A stretch of 64,000 nucleotides of DNA, taken from the NCBI GenBank assembly GCA_013397695.1, contig VYZI01000170.1, positions 1,497,756 to 1,561,755 on the forward strand, written 5' to 3'. Below, in pieces: positions 1 through 14,500 of this stretch. The position numbers and the translations under genes were made by a program. The DNA comes from Centropus unirufus. Its lineage: Eukaryota > Chordata > Aves > Cuculiformes > Centropidae. The notes below the pieces were generated by a model. That model did not search any database. It was given only the letters and a program-made list of their open reading frames with translations, and was not told where the DNA came from. The first letter of the stretch is position 1. The number at the start of each line of letters is the position of its first letter.

Positions 1-2447
1 TTGGGTCTTTGCTCATTTCCATGTGACAACAGAGAGTCATGTTTCCTGGACCTTTCGCTCCAAGTGTAGAGTCAGTTACAAAAATTACTGTATTTAAAAT
101 TATATCCTTGTCCTTATGGGGATCCAGGGGTTTGCACTGGGCTATCTGCATGGGCTGAAGCATGAATCCCCCTGCATGAGGATTCAAACATAGTCCTGAT
201 CCAAAATCTGGCTTGTAGGTCTTTTTGTGGCATGTTCGGTGTCAATAGCTTTGCACAGCTGCGAGGTAGAGAACTTGGATTGAAGCATTTTAAACATTAT
301 TCACCACAATCCAAACTTTGGTCCTGATAGACATTACAAATCTGATTCCCAAGCTGCTGTGACACTGATGCTGTATCTCAAATTAACGAGTTCTTGGAGT
401 GCAGCTCTATCTCAAGGCCTCAGTCATCTCCAGAGCTAGCAGAAAATGCTAATATACAGATACTGCCAAAATACTTTTAAATAAACCAGAATCTAAAAAT
501 AGGAAACAGCTAAGAGAGGGATTTAAGAACAGCTCGTTCTCCAAGGAAGCTGCAATCTGGTTAAGATCAGGGCAAGGAGAAAAATCCAGTGGACATGTAG
601 ACAGCATTGAACAGACAAGAACAAAATACAGCTGTCCTGGGTCAAACTGAAGGTCTGTAAGTCGAAGAGCCTGCTGGCAGCTGGGACTGTGGGGCAGAGG
701 GAAACAGATAACAAGAGGGAAGCAGACAACAGCCAAGTGCATGGAGATGCTTCCTTGGAGATGCTGGTTGAGATTCTGACTGGCCTTCTGGTGGGTCTGG
801 CAGCTTCCAGATCTGTAGAAGGCCCCTAATGCTCTTTGGATGCCACCTCTTGCAAGGGTTCAAAGAGCTCAATAGGACAAATGCGTGCCAGGGAAAAAAC
901 AAACCTACCCTGGGTTGAAATGTGCTGTGGCAGAGCCTTACAGCTACTGTGTGCTGTGTTTGGAAATAGCTCCCGTTGTTTGCTCTGAGCTGAGTCACAG
1001 GGGAGCCTGTGAGCAGGGAAGGAGTTGGCCAGGCAGGTTGTTTTAGAGCAAAATAGCCTGGCTGAAACTATTGAAGACCAAATGGCAAATGCTGATTTAC
1101 TCTGACAACACAACAAAAGGCTTAATTCAGGCTGCCAGTTCTACTTAAATGTACAGAAGTGGTTTGGAGCTCCTCAAATACCTTCAGGTTCATGTTTCAG
1201 TGGTATCATGACCATAAGACGAAAACAAGGAGGCATGTGTGCCTCCCTTTTGAAAAGGCTGCATGTTTAATGATGCCCTTGGTGGTCCAGGGGGCTGGTG
1301 GGCACCACGGAGCAGACAGCTGGCAATTGGTCTTAAAGTGTCTGAAAAACCTTACCTGTGTTGTTGGTGTCTGGTTGCCCCTATGTTCCAAGGTAAACTG
1401 CATCCGAGAGGAGATGGAGGGTAGGGCAGTGATCCTTTGCCTGGATCTTTTGAGCAGGGCTGGGTGGAGCAGAAACCCATTGTCTGAGATGGGATTGGAC
1501 CCATGCAAAGGAAGAATAAACAGAGTGAAAGCATTATCATGCTCTACATGCGGTGAGAATCACTGCTGTACTTTCTCACTTGCTGAGCCTTGTGGTTGGT
1601 TAGCAAAGCATTAGCAGGCGATCGGAGTGACTGAAGATGAAATTATAGGGCAAGCACATAACTATTAATAGCTTAGACACATTTACCTGTTCTGCCTATG
1701 CCTTGCATCATTTTGTTTTATGACAAGAATTAAAATCGTATTTGGAATGATGTAAATTAAATGGTAATTTCTCCAGAAACACTTTCATGGGCTGAAGATC
1801 TGGTTTCATGGCTGGCCACAAATAGTACCTGGACCTGTCATTAGCTCCTCACGCTAGGCATTAGGAGTTTTGTAAGGTTCCAGCATCCCTACAAAACCAG
1901 GGGGAAAGAGCTGTGGAGATTTAACAAGCTGCATATTCCATGCAGGACTAGAAAGGGATAAGTCATTGCAATGATGGTCAGGAAAAACTCATGTCAAATG
2001 TGGCCTCTCCCCAGGAAGCAATTAGGGTGACTGCGGTCATCTCCTAATTAAGTAGTTAGCCAAAGAGGAGGGTTCCATGTGCTTTTCAGGGATTGGCTCT
2101 GGCAGCAGGACTGAAGGCCTCCAAGCCTAAAGCACCTCTCTTGAAAGAGGGTTTGCATTATTTGAAGCAAGAGACAAATCTGAAAAGAGGACCTGGCCAC
2201 ACGCTGACTGGGCTTGACAGAAATCTCTTGTTCTAAGAGCATTGTCATAGAGGGTGGCCCTTGGAGAACCAGAGCTGACTCGAGCTCTGACTCTGACATC
2301 CAACCTCCTGTAGATGCCATTGGTGTAGGCAAAACACACATGGTTTCTCAGGAATAACTGTTCCCTTCATCTGCTGCATATTCCAAGTAACTGAACCTTT
2401 TAAAACCATGCATTCTTTTGACTAACCCTTTTATTTTCCCTGCCTAG
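1..2447 (+). other. PDLIM4: PDLIM4 intron 1, 3' part
   Basis: The stretch ends in a pyrimidine-rich tract and the acceptor CCTAG before exon 2. I looked for exon 1 (a start codon followed by a PDZ N-terminus with the carboxylate-binding GFR-type loop) and did not see it, so the promoter is outside the window. No repeat or RNA gene was recognised. Open frames here are short and look random. Confidence 0.8.
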
Positions 2448-2599
2448 ATTAACCCTGGCAGTAAAGCAGCCATGGCAAACCTGTGCCCAGGAGATGTTAT
2501 TTTGGCAATTAACGGAGAGAGCACGGAGAGCATGACGCACCTAGAGGCACAGAACAAGATCAAAGCGTGCATGGACCAGCTCCTGCTCTCTGTGAACAG
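2448..2599 (+). CDS. PDLIM4: PDLIM4 exon 2: central and C-terminal PDZ domain
   Basis: This 152-nt exon lies between the acceptor CCTAG and the donor CAG|GTAGGT. It encodes the PDZ core, including GSKAAMANLCPGDVILAING and the helix stretch MTHLEAQNKIKAC. The motif CPGD(V/L)I.AINGEST is the typical beta-D/beta-E part of PDLIM-family PDZ domains, and the helix that follows would line the peptide-binding groove. The exon ends two bases into an Arg codon, which exon 3 completes. Confidence 0.96.
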
Positions 2600-5500
2600 G
2601 TAGGTCCTCTACTATTTGTTGTGCTTTTGGGTCAACTTTGCTTGGCTCTTCTGCAGAAGGTTTGCAGATGGCCACGGAGCCCGTGTGCCCTCGGGTTCAG
2701 TTCTTGGTGGATCCCTGTGGTCATTTGAAGGTCCTGGCAAATTCACTTTTCTAAAATATCTCAAAGCAAAATGAAGGATTGGTGTTTTGGGTTTTTTTTT
2801 TTGGTTTGTTTTTTTTTTTCACTTTCCACTGGAATTAATTCTGTAGCTAATAGTTCCTAATACAAATCAAAAATGACCCCATCAGAAATGAGTGCTCCTT
2901 ATAAGGCTCATGGATGACTGATGTTATCTATAATAGATTTCAATAAGTTTATACAACTTTCCACTTCAGATTAAAAAGGCATTTCCTGCTATAAAGAGCT
3001 ATCACTTAATGTTTATAGTTTTTGTGGAAAACATGTAGTTTCTGACTGGAAGCCTGGGCAGTGGGGAAGGAGCGTGCCGTAAATGGAGCAGAGCCTTGTT
3101 GGTTCCACATGGCTCATCAGACAGTGGTGTCCAAACTGCCTGGCTGAAGCAGAGTTCTCCGAGCTCAGCCTGTGCTCTAGGGATGATGTGGCTTCAGTAA
3201 TAGGAAAGAAATTAAAACGGAAAACGAGGAAAAGCCTTTGCACAGGTAGGATTTCCCTTGGCTGAGGAGGACAGTCAATTTGCTCTCCATTAGGAGCAGT
3301 TACAGGGACTTTGGATGGTCATCTCCCCACACCCAGGCTGTACCCAGGGCAGGACAAGGGTCCCCTTGCTGGCCATCCACAGGTTGTTGGAGCTTTCCTT
3401 GGGAGAGGTGGAAATCCTCATGCAGTGATGGAGGGTAATGGAACCACCAACTGCTGAAGTGGTTTGGCAGCAGAATAGCTTTGTCAGGAGTTAAAGTTCT
3501 GCTGAGAACAGCTTTCACCTGCGGTGTGATGTATTCTCCTGTATTAGAGCTCCTACTGCACGAATTTATGGGCTGAATTTCTACTTTTACACCCTAGTTT
3601 AGCTACCAGTATCAGTTGGTGACCGGAACTGTTCAGCATGGGGTGGCTCTCCTCAAGGAGATCACACAGTTGGGTTGGTTAGATGACTCCTCTGAGAGCA
3701 AACGCACCCCGACCATGCCCTGAGGAGCTTGTGGGAGTGGCCTCTCTCTTGATAGGAAAAACTCACTAGTTTATTTTTCTACAGTAAGGAAAGAGCCTTA
3801 GTAATGCTTTTTTCGGTTGATATTTAGTTTGGCCCAAAGCAGGTACTTTGTGACATGGCTCTTGGATCTCTCTCCTGTTTCCCAAATGACCTGTTGGATC
3901 CAGACAACTCTGCCCAGCAGTTTGTCATCACTGGGAGTGTGTCCAGTGCTACCTCCTTGGCCTGAGCAGATTCCTGCCCTGGGACCTGCCTCCTGCAGAG
4001 CAGAGTGACCTGGTGCAAGTGAGGGAACCCAATCCTGGGGCAGCGTTGCCTTGTGTATGTCCAGCATCTGCTGTTGGTAAGAGCTGCAGATCACTGCCCT
4101 GGGCTCTGCTGTGAGGTTGAGCTCCAGGAAAGCCCTGTGTGCGGAGGCACGGACTAACATCTTCCCCCTCAGGCAGAAGGATGCTGTCTCTACAAGCAGA
4201 ATCCTCTGTGTGCTGCCTTCAGCAAAATATAGTTCTCAGCACAAGGGAATTGAGTGTTTGAAAAATATTTGAAATAAGCTCTGTTGTAAGTCTTTACTGG
4301 AGATGTATGAAATTTGGTGTTAATTCTGTTTTACCAAAGGTGGCTCCCTCCTACTGGGCATGTGTGCCAAGGGAAGGCAGGGAGCTGGGCAGGGAGCCTG
4401 GCAGCAAACGGTGTCCAGCCCCTGGGTTTCTTCCGTCCCGTGCCCTTTCTCCATGAACCCTTGGCATTCTGTGTTACCGAGTTACAGAACAAGACTGGTT
4501 TTGTTTTCAGTCTGTGGTCAGTGAATGCCCTTTGACTAGAAAGCTCAGTAGGAAAATCAGAAAGGGGGGGGAAGATGTGGGGAGGGCTGACCATTTGTGG
4601 GCAGAATAAATAATTAGCGTGTAAGACACTCCCATGCAGTGCAGGCAACCTCTCTCCCTTGTTCTTGGGAGGCAATAAGTGGAATTTCTGTTGCAACACA
4701 AACTGTGGCCACGACCGTGTGGCTGGACTTGCAAAAAGATTGGAGCATCTATCGTTAGCGTGGTCTGTCATGAGGAACCTCACACTGGGGTTGATGGTTT
4801 TCTTACCCAGCTGCATGTCAGAATCTGTTCCTCTAGTCAGTCTGGGAGGAGGAAACAGGGAGTTTCATGTCAAATGTGAACATGTAATTTCGAAACACCA
4901 TAGTGGAAAGCAGCACCCAGAGCGCCTCCCCCCAGCTCTGCTGGCTGGAGGACGATGCCAGCTGTTGGGAAGCACATCTGCTGTGGCTTCACTTGCTGGG
5001 AGCTGTGCTGAGCTTCGCAGGGAGGTGGGGGGTCAGCGGCCCCGGGACATCTGAGGAAGTGAAGTTTTGAGGCAGCAGGAAAAATCTACATTGCAAACGA
5101 CGTGGCTATGTTGGCAGAAAGGAGCCACATCCTTTCCTAGCGTATCTGGCACGGTTGTGAGGCAGCTCCTGGGAAACTGGAGGAACATTTGTTTTGTCTC
5201 CTTGGGACACTGTTCCCCTAGAGTGTTTGTGAACCCCACAGCAGGCAGGAGGTGGCTCTAACAATACGGGCTGCTGGTTTGCAAAGAAAAGCAGAGCTCA
5301 GGGCAGCTCTGCATCTGATCTCTCACTGGGTTTCGGGGAGGCTGTGGGGGGCTGTGGGGGGCATTGGCAGCAGAACACCCAGCGTGGTGAGAAGCTGGCA
5401 GAGCCTGGGCGTTCTGTCTCCAGACGGTGGTCACCTGGGATGGAAAAGCTGTTTGGTTTTTTGTCGGTAACAAAGGAATCCAGCAACACAGCCTTGATAG

Positions 5501-8500
5501 ATCACATCTGGATTCTCTGTGGTGATGTATGTTCATGTGAACAAGTACTTGCACATTAAAATCAATACTATTTCTCACAATCAACCCTTCCTTATCCTGG
5601 AAGACAGTCGGTGTCCAGTCAAGTGCATGCAGCAAGCTTACAGATATCCAGAGCAGCAGTGCAGCTTGCCCTGTGCTTACTTATTAGTGTGTATTTCCAT
5701 ATCTCTTGAAGAAAGCCTTCCCAGCACCTCTGAACATCAACATCTCTCGTGGTTATACTGCAGCCCTGCGTATTGGGGAAGGCTTGTTACTTCAAATTGT
5801 GTTTTGACTCAAAAGCAGCCATAAAATTGGGTTGGAGCTGTGCTTCGCTGAAACCACTGTTTGAGAACAGACATTTGAGAGCCCAAAATGGGCCTTGGGT
5901 ACTGGGCAGGAGACCTTGGGGCATTGCTGATGCTGTTCCTGGTGATGCACACTGCTGGAAAGTCCTTGGCAGCACTGCCCAGCACTGCCTGTCTGTGCCA
6001 GAACAGGAAGGTGAACCAGGAAGGTGGTTCTGAAGCTTTTGTCACCTGCCAGCTGGGACCACGAAGGCTTGTGCTGCATCCTTCCTGGAAGAGCTGGCCC
6101 CAAGCCCACACTGGGAAAACTGCTGGGAAGGAGACTACCAACCCCTGCGTCCCTGCAGAACGTGTAAAGTGCAGAGAGCCAGTGTGGACTGAATCACCAA
6201 GTTCTGCTGAGCCTGCTTGGAGAATCCGAGTATACAGATTTTGTATTTATTCCTGCTCTCTGTGCAGAGAGAAAATCTCTATGGGAGAAAGCATAATAAT
6301 GAGTCTTTTGGACATGTAGCCCCTAAAATCCTGAGAACCTCACATAGACCTCGCATAGCTGACATTCTTCCAAGTCCCCTTCCCATCTTCCCCCACTTAT
6401 GGAGGTTTTGTTGGGGTCTGTTTGCTGTGAGCCATACAGGCAGGAGGATGGGAAGGATGACAATATATGATGTACTTTTACTGGAAACTTGAAAACAACT
6501 GAAAAAGTGAATCACAGCTTCCCCTTTGGAGCTCCTTGAGGACTAATAGAGAGGAAAACCGGCAGATTTCCAGAGCCTGGATACAGTGATGGCTTCAGCT
6601 GAGAGGAATGAAGGGAGGAGAAATCCCACAGCTTCTTCTTCACGTACCCTGGATGAGCAGGGTCCATTGGAGCACACAGCTGCTTTCACAGCAGGTGAAA
6701 GCTCCACATCAGGCTGCAGGGAAGGCTTCATCACCTCAGAGTTATCACGGCAAGGTTCCCAGTCCTGGAGACTCACCAGCTCTAACTACTTCCAGACTTG
6801 ATTCAACTCCTAGAAGACTAATGGTGTTAAAAATCGATCCTGACCATAGCAATGTGCTATCATGGGAGATGAGCAGTGCTCAGGAGATGGGCAGGAACCT
6901 GGAGTCACCACCCCCAGAAGGGACTGTGTGCTGGAGGCTCGCGTAGCTGTCACTCGCTCACACCTGCGTGGCTGCACAAGAGCAGACGGCAGCATCCCAG
7001 GTCTGGGCTGGCCCTTTCCCAAGTGCTATGTGTTAGTTTATAAGGGGATGGAGAAATTAGAAATTCAATAAGACCCAGGAATTCTTGCAACTTTTAAAAG
7101 CAGCTCTGCAAATGCAAAGACCCAGACTTGCAGAACGTTACCAGGTGAAAAAACATTTTGGTAGAACGTTTGAGCATATGCAAGTAATCTTTCCAGAATG
7201 ATGTTGAGTCTTTTAGAAAACAAATCATGGGATAAAAGGTGTCTGCAGCTTTATTTTTGTAGTTGTGTCTTGTTCGTGGGTCCATTTCCCACGAAGGCCT
7301 GCGCTGGAGGCCTGGCGCTAACCTAGGTCAAGTTATTTTTCTTAGGGTTGTACTAGCAGCCATTAAAACAGAGTAGGGTGTCGTTAGTGCAAGGTAATGA
7401 TTTCCACGTAGCTGACTTTAATTCCCTACAACACATCTGAAAGCGCTTTTCCCCATCCTAGAGCTGTAAATTAAACATCTGAACATCTAAACGGAACATT
7501 TGAGTGGAACGTCTGATCTCTCACCCATTACGTTAGAAAAGTGTGATTTGTTTTCGCTGTTGCCTAAACACGGAGCTCTGCCTGTTGGTTGCATGAACCT
7601 GCTGCCAGGGTGGCTTCAGCTGGCTGTGGTTCACTCCAGGTCTCCACTGCCCCAGGGTTTGCTCGGCTCCCCTGTCCTCACGGACTGCAGAGAGCCCTTT
7701 GCTAATGGTCCTGCCGGGAATTTGGGCACAGGGGGGTCCTGCAGCAGGACTGGGGGGCTCGGAGCATCAGCTGAAATTAAGCATCGCGCTCTCAGACAGG
7801 GCCATCTCTTCATTAATTTGGATTGCCTTATATCCCACTGTTCCATAGGAAAAGAGGGAGCATAAATGTTCATCAAACTTATGGCTTGCATTTTTATTTG
7901 GTGATGGTGGTGTTTCTCCCCGTCCCCTTTGCTTTGCCTTTAAAAGTGCTAAATAGAACCTAGATTGTGCTGTATCAGCTTGATTCCTGAGTGGTCCAAG
8001 TGGAAGCCGTGGCTGAGGTGAGCCTGGCTTTGCTCAGACCATCACTGGAAGCTGGACAAGGCTGTCTTGCTTGTACCAAGGGCTGTTGGTTGCTCTAAAG
8101 AACTGATGGTGAAGCCTTGAGTTTAATCATTAAAAGCATTAACTACACGTGGACTTCTTTTTTTTTTTTTTTTTTTTTTTGTGACTTTCATTAAGTGTGA
8201 AGAAGCCTATAACACTCTTTTTTTTTTTTTTTTTTTTTTTGGTGGGGGAAAGCACAAGTTCAGGTACTTTGTGGGACAGCCAGTGTGATCTTTGTTCATT
8301 TAGGGTATTAGGAACTGGGACTCTCCAAGTAGAAAGCCTGGCAGCACACCCGTGGCCAAACACCGTAACTTAATGAAAAGCGGATTTACTGTTATCACTC
8401 TTATCTGCTGCAATCAGGATCGCTTTCCGCGTCTTGGTTCTTATTTACTGGCAAACTGAAGTCTTCAGGGATCTGCTAAGCCGTGCTTGGTATGTGGGCT

Positions 8501-11500
8501 CCAGAGCTGAGCGAGGGGATTGTCATGACCGCCCCTTCTCAGCAGCAGTGCAAGCACCCGTTGGGCGGATTTGGTGTCAGGACAAAAGCACGGAAATTAT
8601 AATGATGGTCTCTAATGATGTAATTAGGCATTTCATTGTTCTGGGCCTCTGGATGAAATTCTCAATGTGGAAGCAATATGTGCAATGCTGGATTGTGGCA
8701 AAAAAATGAGTTGGGATTGCTGGGAATGCTGGCGTTCCTGGGAAGGCCAGCTTCCTTTACTGAAAAAAAGCTGGAAAGACCAGCTTAAAAAAAAGGGTCC
8801 TGACCTCAAAAATTAAAATAATTGTGGGAAAGGTAATTAATTAGAACAAGAAATGTAGTTATGAGAGAGAGCAAGTTCTTTCCTGGTGAAAAAGCTGATG
8901 GTAGGTAGTGGTTTGCAACACAAAAGCTTAAATCCTCAGGGAATAGATCCAAAGTGTTAAAGCCATGGGAGTCTTTCCTTCAACGGGTTTTGGGTCAGCC
9001 TGAGCCTTTGGAAAGGGAGATTTGTTTGCTGACTGGTTGAGGTGCAGAATACCAAAGGTAAAAATCAACCTCAAGGGTTCCTGGGTTAAAGCCATGCTCC
9101 TTATTTTTCTGAGCTGGACTCTGCAGGTAATTCAGCCAAAGCTGAATGTGGCAGGGGTCAGAGCCCAGGGAAGGATGTTCAGCTACGGTGTGTGATCTGT
9201 GCCAAGAGCTCCCATTGTCCTTGAGCCGTGCATACACAGGTTGTGAGGATAAACAGAGGAGTTGGAATTTGAAAACTTTATATTGTGTGTCATGTACTTT
9301 CTGTCACCCAAAACAACCTCTTAGCATCCAGAAAAGCTCATGTACATGCCTGCTGGACCTTGCCTAAGCCCATGCCACGTCCCCATGCTCTGAGCATCCC
9401 AGCCATGTCCATAGCCACCTTGGGAGGAAAACTGATGAGGCACATGGAAAATCTTGGGGCAGGAGCAGCATCCTACTCTGGCTTGGCAGAACTGAAGATC
9501 CATTTGTGAATGGAAACTGGTTTTTTAGGGCTTCTTTTTTATCCAGCACCTGTATTGAAAGCATCAAGATGATTCATACAGGTTCATGTAAGCCTTCTTC
9601 TCAAAGGTGTTTATGTAGTTTCTCTTGTGGGCTAGTGTATAGGGAATATGCACGTTATATATACAGAGACAAACACAATTGGAACACATTAAGGGATTCT
9701 GGGCCAGAACAAAGGGGCAAAGCCGGGAGTATGCAAAACAAGAGCTTCACAAGCCTCTTCACTAATTTACTCAACTGAAATTATTTTGTATTTTAAACTC
9801 CACATTAAGTAGGAGCCTGTAGTTCAAGAATGGTTTTGAGTTTCATGATTTTAGTAGGGTGGAACTGGCGTCTTCTCTGTTTACCACTGTGCTGTTTCTG
9901 TGGATAATTTTAGGCAAACATGTATGTACAGCCCTTCTCTGGCAGACCTATACACTATAGATATGTTTGGGTTGGGGTTCAATTGTTTTTTTTTAAGAAG
10001 CTTGGTTGTTCTTGCTTGGGGATTTCTGTATGGTTTTGTTTGTTTTAAAGCCATTTCAGTTGCAAATTCAGAAATTTTTTTTAAAGTAATTCCAGTTCAC
10101 TTATTTCCCATTGCAGAGCTGAAGGGAAGACCTGGTCCAGCCCAGTTCTGGAAGATGGCAAGGCTCAAGCATACCGGATCAACATCGACCCAGAAGCGCA
10201 GGTACAGCAGCAGCCCTGCACGTAGCCTTGCTTCCAGTTTATTTTATATAGGAGAGGAGATCCTGCCCGGGGCACGTGGGCAGAGGGGCTTGGGGATGCT
10301 GGCACCACAGAACAGCAGCATCAGCAAACCCACCCCACGATCACACATGAGATCTCGTGTGTGGGTCTGCTCGTCTTCCCTGCGCTGACTGACAGAGCAC
10401 GGTGATCTGTGCGCGTGGGCTTTGAGCTCTGGCCATGTTTGCTTTATCAATCAATTACAGCAATCTTTTTTGACAGGTATTTTTTCTTAATAGACTCTGA
10501 TGTGCCCAAACCCCTATGAATAATATTAAATGAGAAACAAATGTGTAGCAGCCGCACTGCCAGATAAAACATTTCTGAGGTTTAATGCAGATTGGATTTG
10601 AATCTGGCTGTTAATATGTTACATATGGATCTCTTTAAAAATTAGACAGTTACATAGAATATAATGAGGGGGTAGTGATGTTGTTTTCCTGAATCGAGAC
10701 CTACACTGAAAATGTGTAAATTGGGGAGCACTGAATGGGCAGAGCAGATGTTTGTGGCAAGGCATCGAGAGGTGTGTGAAGAAGAACGCGCAGGTACAGA
10801 CAGTGAGTTCCAGCTCTTGCTCTCTTTTTCAGTGCCTGTATCCCCACAGCATCTTGCTCAATGGCTTTTGGGTTTCCCACAGAGGAGGAGAAGGGGGTAC
10901 CATGCACACAGTACTCTTGCTGTGCTTGCACTCCAGATGTGCTGGTTCACACTTCTTCCTCCCCAAACCAACCGTGCTTTGAGCATCATCCAGGCTTTTG
11001 GCTCCTGCTGAATGATCGGGACACGTGCCAGCATCTGTCCTGACCCCTGAGCTACTGCAGATGTCCTCTGACCCGTGGGATGCTAAGACAGTGATCATCA
11101 GCACCCAAGAGTGCAGACCCTTGCAGCAGGCATCCTGTCCTCTGGGAGTGGAGATCCCAGTCGCGGCTGGAGTCTGCTCTGGAGCGATGCCATATGACCC
11201 AGGGCTGTCCTCTGCTGTATTCATTTGGCTCCTGTAGAAAAAACCCTTATTAGACTGTGAGAAAGAGAAGACTAGTTGTAAAGTGATAGCTTGGCTCCAA
11301 GTGTGCAGCCTTTAGGTGCACTTCCTTGCATCTGGAAGAAAAAAAAGGCAATCTGCTTCAAAACACAGGGGAAAAAAATAATCTGCTGGAATTCTGCACT
11401 TTTATCACAAAAATAGGTTTGGAGTTGTCCTTGAAAGGGTTTTGAGAGTTTTACCCCAAGCGGCCTTTCCAGTGAGGTGGAGCACGTGTCTTTCTTTCCT

Positions 11501-14500
11501 CCAGGTTTTACTCTATCGACTTTTCCATCATCCTGAGCAAAGATGTCTTGAATGTCTTGTGACTTGAGACTGCAGTAATTCTTGCTCAACTAAATCCATG
11601 GGATATGTAGGAAAGCACGTACCCTACAATTACATTTTAGTTTGCTTAGGTTCAGTCCTTGTGTTGAAGGCAGTGAGGCTTTTGGTTCTCTTTTGTGCAA
11701 AGGAGCTGGAGGCATGGACCAGCTGCTGAGCTCTCCTCTCTTTCGAAATCTGTTGAGCTTTGTGGAAAAACCCTTCTCAGAGACCAAAAACGTAATCAAT
11801 CCTCCTTATTAAAACCTTGATTAATACCATGACTGCATGGAATAAGTCCCCTCACAACTGAAGAAGCTGGAAATGGAGTGAGCTGCTTGTTCACAATTAG
11901 CAGAAATGTCTCTGAGCAGGATGCTAGTGAGTTGAAATGATACTTTAAAAATAGCTGCCTTTGGTTATCAGTTAGTTACACTGTACAGGTCCTTAATGGC
12001 AAAGGTCTATAGAGAAGCACGCAAGTCCAGTGACATTAAAACTCATCCTAGATAACAAAGGACCACGTCTGTGCCAGACCTGATTGCAGGGGATGGTGGG
12101 ACCCATAGCGTTCTGCAGAGCAGCTCAGTGCTCTTCCAGCAGTGCCATCAGGTGAAGTCAGCATTCCCATCACACAGCTGTGACATCATTGCTGACACGT
12201 TGGGATCTCAAGCCTTGCTTTCCCACTGGTTGTTCACTCAGTGTTGCTGAGGGCCCTGTCCCCTCCCTGGCAGACAGGGAGAGCAGGAGCCCCCAGTCCA
12301 TCACTTTCTGGAAATCCCACTGCCTTTGGCTTCTTGCAGTGTGAGCTCCCTAGTCAAAACACCACCATGTGGTGCTAATAAAAGGAGAGAATGTTTGTTT
12401 TCTTGACCATTCCCATCTTGTCAGAAATGGCAGCTTTCTGGCCAAAGGGGCTGGAAACACGGGATTCAGGCTGTGGGGCAGAGCCCTGTCTACCATGACA
12501 GTACATCAAGTGTCTGGGTGTGAGAATAATTGCAGCAGAAATAAAACTGGCAGCACAGAGACAGAGCTGGGATAGGATGCAAGCCCTCCCAAACCTGGCT
12601 GCCAGGATTAAATGAGGTACGTGGGGTTAAGGGCTGGGTTTCCTCCGGCTGCACAGGGAGGGAGAGGCATTTCCCGCAGGCAGTCATCAGCCCAGTCCCT
12701 ATGGGAATGACATCCCAGTGCCACCCTGCTGGCAGAGCAGCACCCGTGTTGTTCCCAGGAGGAGGGATGGGGACAGAAGGTCGATGCTCCTGGTCTTGCT
12801 CGGCTTCGTCCTCTCTAGTGCTGTGCCCTTTCCAAGCCTGACCAACCCACCGAAGGGTGACCTCTGTGCAGTCAAGGAGAGCTGATCTTCTTTAATTAAG
12901 GGTGAATGACTCTTCATTTGATTAATTGGCTCCAAGTATATATTTCTGAACCAGGGATTAAAGCCTCCTCTTTCCCAAATTTCCCGGCTGTCCTTCCATC
13001 CCTGGGCTGTGGCAGCTCCTGGAAGAGCTCTCACTGGGACCCTTTATTCCTTGTCCAACAGCCCCAGTGCAGGCATCGACTGGTGCTCTTGGGGCAGAGA
13101 AGGGGGAAAAAGTCTGCTTTGCACTTTGGGGAAAACAAAGGATGAGATAATGCCCTGGCACGAGACTGGCTTCCCATCACATGGGAACTCCCAGCGTGGT
13201 GTTTGAGGGCTGATTTAATGGCAGAAACATGCTGAATCCTGATGGCTGCAGTGAGCGGCATCAGCCCTGAGCTGCTGACACTCTGACTGTTTCACACTCG
13301 AATGGCAGGGGTTTATACACCCCCCAGATCTGCTGATCCCATCCACTGGGTACAGAGGTGACACACAAGTTGGGGTGCACTTGGGTTTAGTTTGTTTCTG
13401 TGATGTTATATTGAGCCAATTGAAAGCAAAGGCATTTTCTCTGTAACATGTTGAACTGTCCTAGCTGCAACCTTTAACGTGAGGTCCTCTATGTGCCCCT
13501 TATAAAAATCAGCATCTTTATTAAGTCAACTTTGATAATCCTGGTGTGTGAAAGAAGAATGAATAATCTGGGGATAAAGGACAAAAAAATGTGAATGGGA
13601 ACTTAAAAATGATGTTCACTTCTGTCCAGGTAACAAATTGAACAGTTTGCTTTTATCAAAGATAAACAGGAGCTATACTAAAACACTAAAAGTGGGTTGA
13701 TTTAGGACAAAATAATAAACTCCCCTGGATAAGGAGCTAGCACAGCTCCATGCCCTATTATTTTACTTGATAACATCAGTGATGACTCTCTTAACACAAG
13801 GAAGGAAACTGTTTCTGTACTCAGAAATACAAAGTGTTTGTTTGGAAGCATGGGTAGCTTAAGGTTTCTGTTCTTATCCATGGGAAAAGAAATAACTCTC
13901 GATTTTTCACCTTTCGTTGTTGCTTACTAAGTTGACTTAATTGCTGTTTGCAGTCACTCGTTTGACCTGCTGGGCTGAGGGTGTGCAGGGGGAGCAGTCT
14001 CCAGGTGGCTGAGCACACGCGGGATGCTGGATGCAAGAGGGATGCTCCTGTGGGTGCCCACCCTCCTTGCAGCCAGTGGAGCAGCCCAGGGTGGACCAGC
14101 GGGTGGAGGGGATGAGGCAAGGGCAGAAAATAGATCCTGCAACTCTTTTTGGTGGGAAGAGTTGGAAAATGGCAGCCTGGGTGTTCGAAGAGCCTGGGCT
14201 GCAGCGGCTGCCTCCCATCGCCTGTAGCAACTGCTGCTGGCACAGGTGGCTGGGATGTGCTCCAGGGCACTGCCAGGGCTTGTTTGTGAGCAGAAGAGCC
14301 AGAGACTCTTCTCTCTCCAGCTGCGTTTCTCCTCTTTATGAGTAAAAGGATCGGGGCATGCCAAAATGAAACCCAAAACCATTATGCTATTGCTTTTGTT
14401 GTGTTTTCTTGCCCACTTTACCGTGGCTTTTACAGAGAGAGATGTTCAGATGAGCCATCTGATGGAATTGGCATCTTTGAGGTTTGAGTGTGGAATACTT